Positions 5,479-5,579 of a DNA stretch of 5,579 nucleotides are shown piece after piece. Within the stretch, counting starts at the first letter, position 1; each line of letters opens with the position of its first letter. The stretch is from CAZCGA01 sp964498075 (GTDB lineage Bacteria > Desulfobacterota > Binatia > HRBIN30). Location: contig CAZCGA010000250.1 in NCBI GenBank assembly GCA_964498075.1, forward strand, positions 1 to 5,579, written 5' to 3'. Below the pieces are notes generated by a model. It worked only from the letters and a program-made list of their open reading frames with translations. It did not search any database and was not told the DNA's origin. A program made the position numbers and the translations under genes.

Positions 5479-5579
5479 CTAAATGCTCCGCACCCGGAGT
5501 GGTTTCAAGTGCTGCGCACCGCGTTCTTCCACAACGAACAGCCCAGCAACTAAACGCTGCGTCGCGGCGGTGATCACCA
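5479..5579 (-). CDS. C-terminal fragment of an unidentified gene, cut by the right window edge
   Basis: On the minus strand a frame is open from the window edge to a TAG at 5481-5479, giving the last 32 complete codons: VITAATQRLVAGLFVVEERG at the left of the fragment, then AQHLKPLRVRSI. Of the other two minus-strand frames, one has stops and the other gives a Cys/Trp/Arg-rich peptide unlike a protein. The fragment has a balanced, protein-like composition, and its stop lies 5 bp before the GNAT ATG, as expected of an upstream operon member. I do not recognise the family. Codon third positions are less GC-rich (TTA, ATT, GTT, CGT, TTG) than in neighbouring genes, which weakens the call. Too little is visible to propose a function. 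Confidence 0.45.
   Translation of the reverse strand, partial: VITAATQRLVAGLFVVEERGAQHLKPLRVRSI

Overview
The window is GC-rich chromosomal DNA from a bacterium. A GspC-like type II secretion inner-membrane protein points to a Gram-negative (diderm) host. A lone FrhB/FdhB-type flavin and Fe-S oxidoreductase subunit, a PAS/response-regulator protein and an E2 acyltransferase outside any visible E1/E3 operon fit GC-rich lineages once grouped as Deltaproteobacteria (Myxococcota, Desulfobacterota, Binatota and similar). The phylum is inference and cannot be settled from 5.6 kb. I see no mobile element, CRISPR array, tRNA or rRNA.

Layout, left to right. (1) Positions 1-270, + strand: C-terminal 89 residues of an FrhB/FdhB-family protein cut by the window edge. 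(2) 288-1394, +: a PAS - histidine-phosphoacceptor - receiver protein with no ATP-binding kinase domain, starting 17 bp after gene 1. (3) 1333-1818, -: a short GspC-like protein, convergent with gene 2 and overlapping it by 62 bp. (4) 1957-2466, +: a VanZ-family membrane protein, divergent from gene 3 across a 138-bp gap. (5) 2524-3177, +: ribonuclease HII with several unusual residues. (6) 3218-4351, +: a 2-oxoacid dehydrogenase E2 acyltransferase without a recognisable E1/E3-binding domain. (7) 4335-4991, -: a HAD-family hydrolase whose end overlaps the end of gene 6 by 17 bp. (8) 5000-5473, -: a GNAT acetyltransferase 8 bp upstream of the HAD gene. (9) 5479-5579, -: the probable last 33 codons of another gene, ending 5 bp before the GNAT start.

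The genes form three tight units: a left + strand unit (1-2), a central + strand run (4-6), and a right - strand operon (9-8-7), with the gspC-like gene alone on the - strand between the first two. Convergent neighbours overlap at their 3' ends, so there is no room for ordinary intergenic terminators. The genes do not assemble into one obvious pathway; this looks like housekeeping plus accessory-metabolism territory. The points most worth a second look are family deviations: the kinase-less PAS-DHp-REC architecture, the loss of three basic motif residues in RNase HII, and the E2 that lacks both the subunit-binding domain and the usual catalytic aspartate. I found no convincing new multi-gene system.
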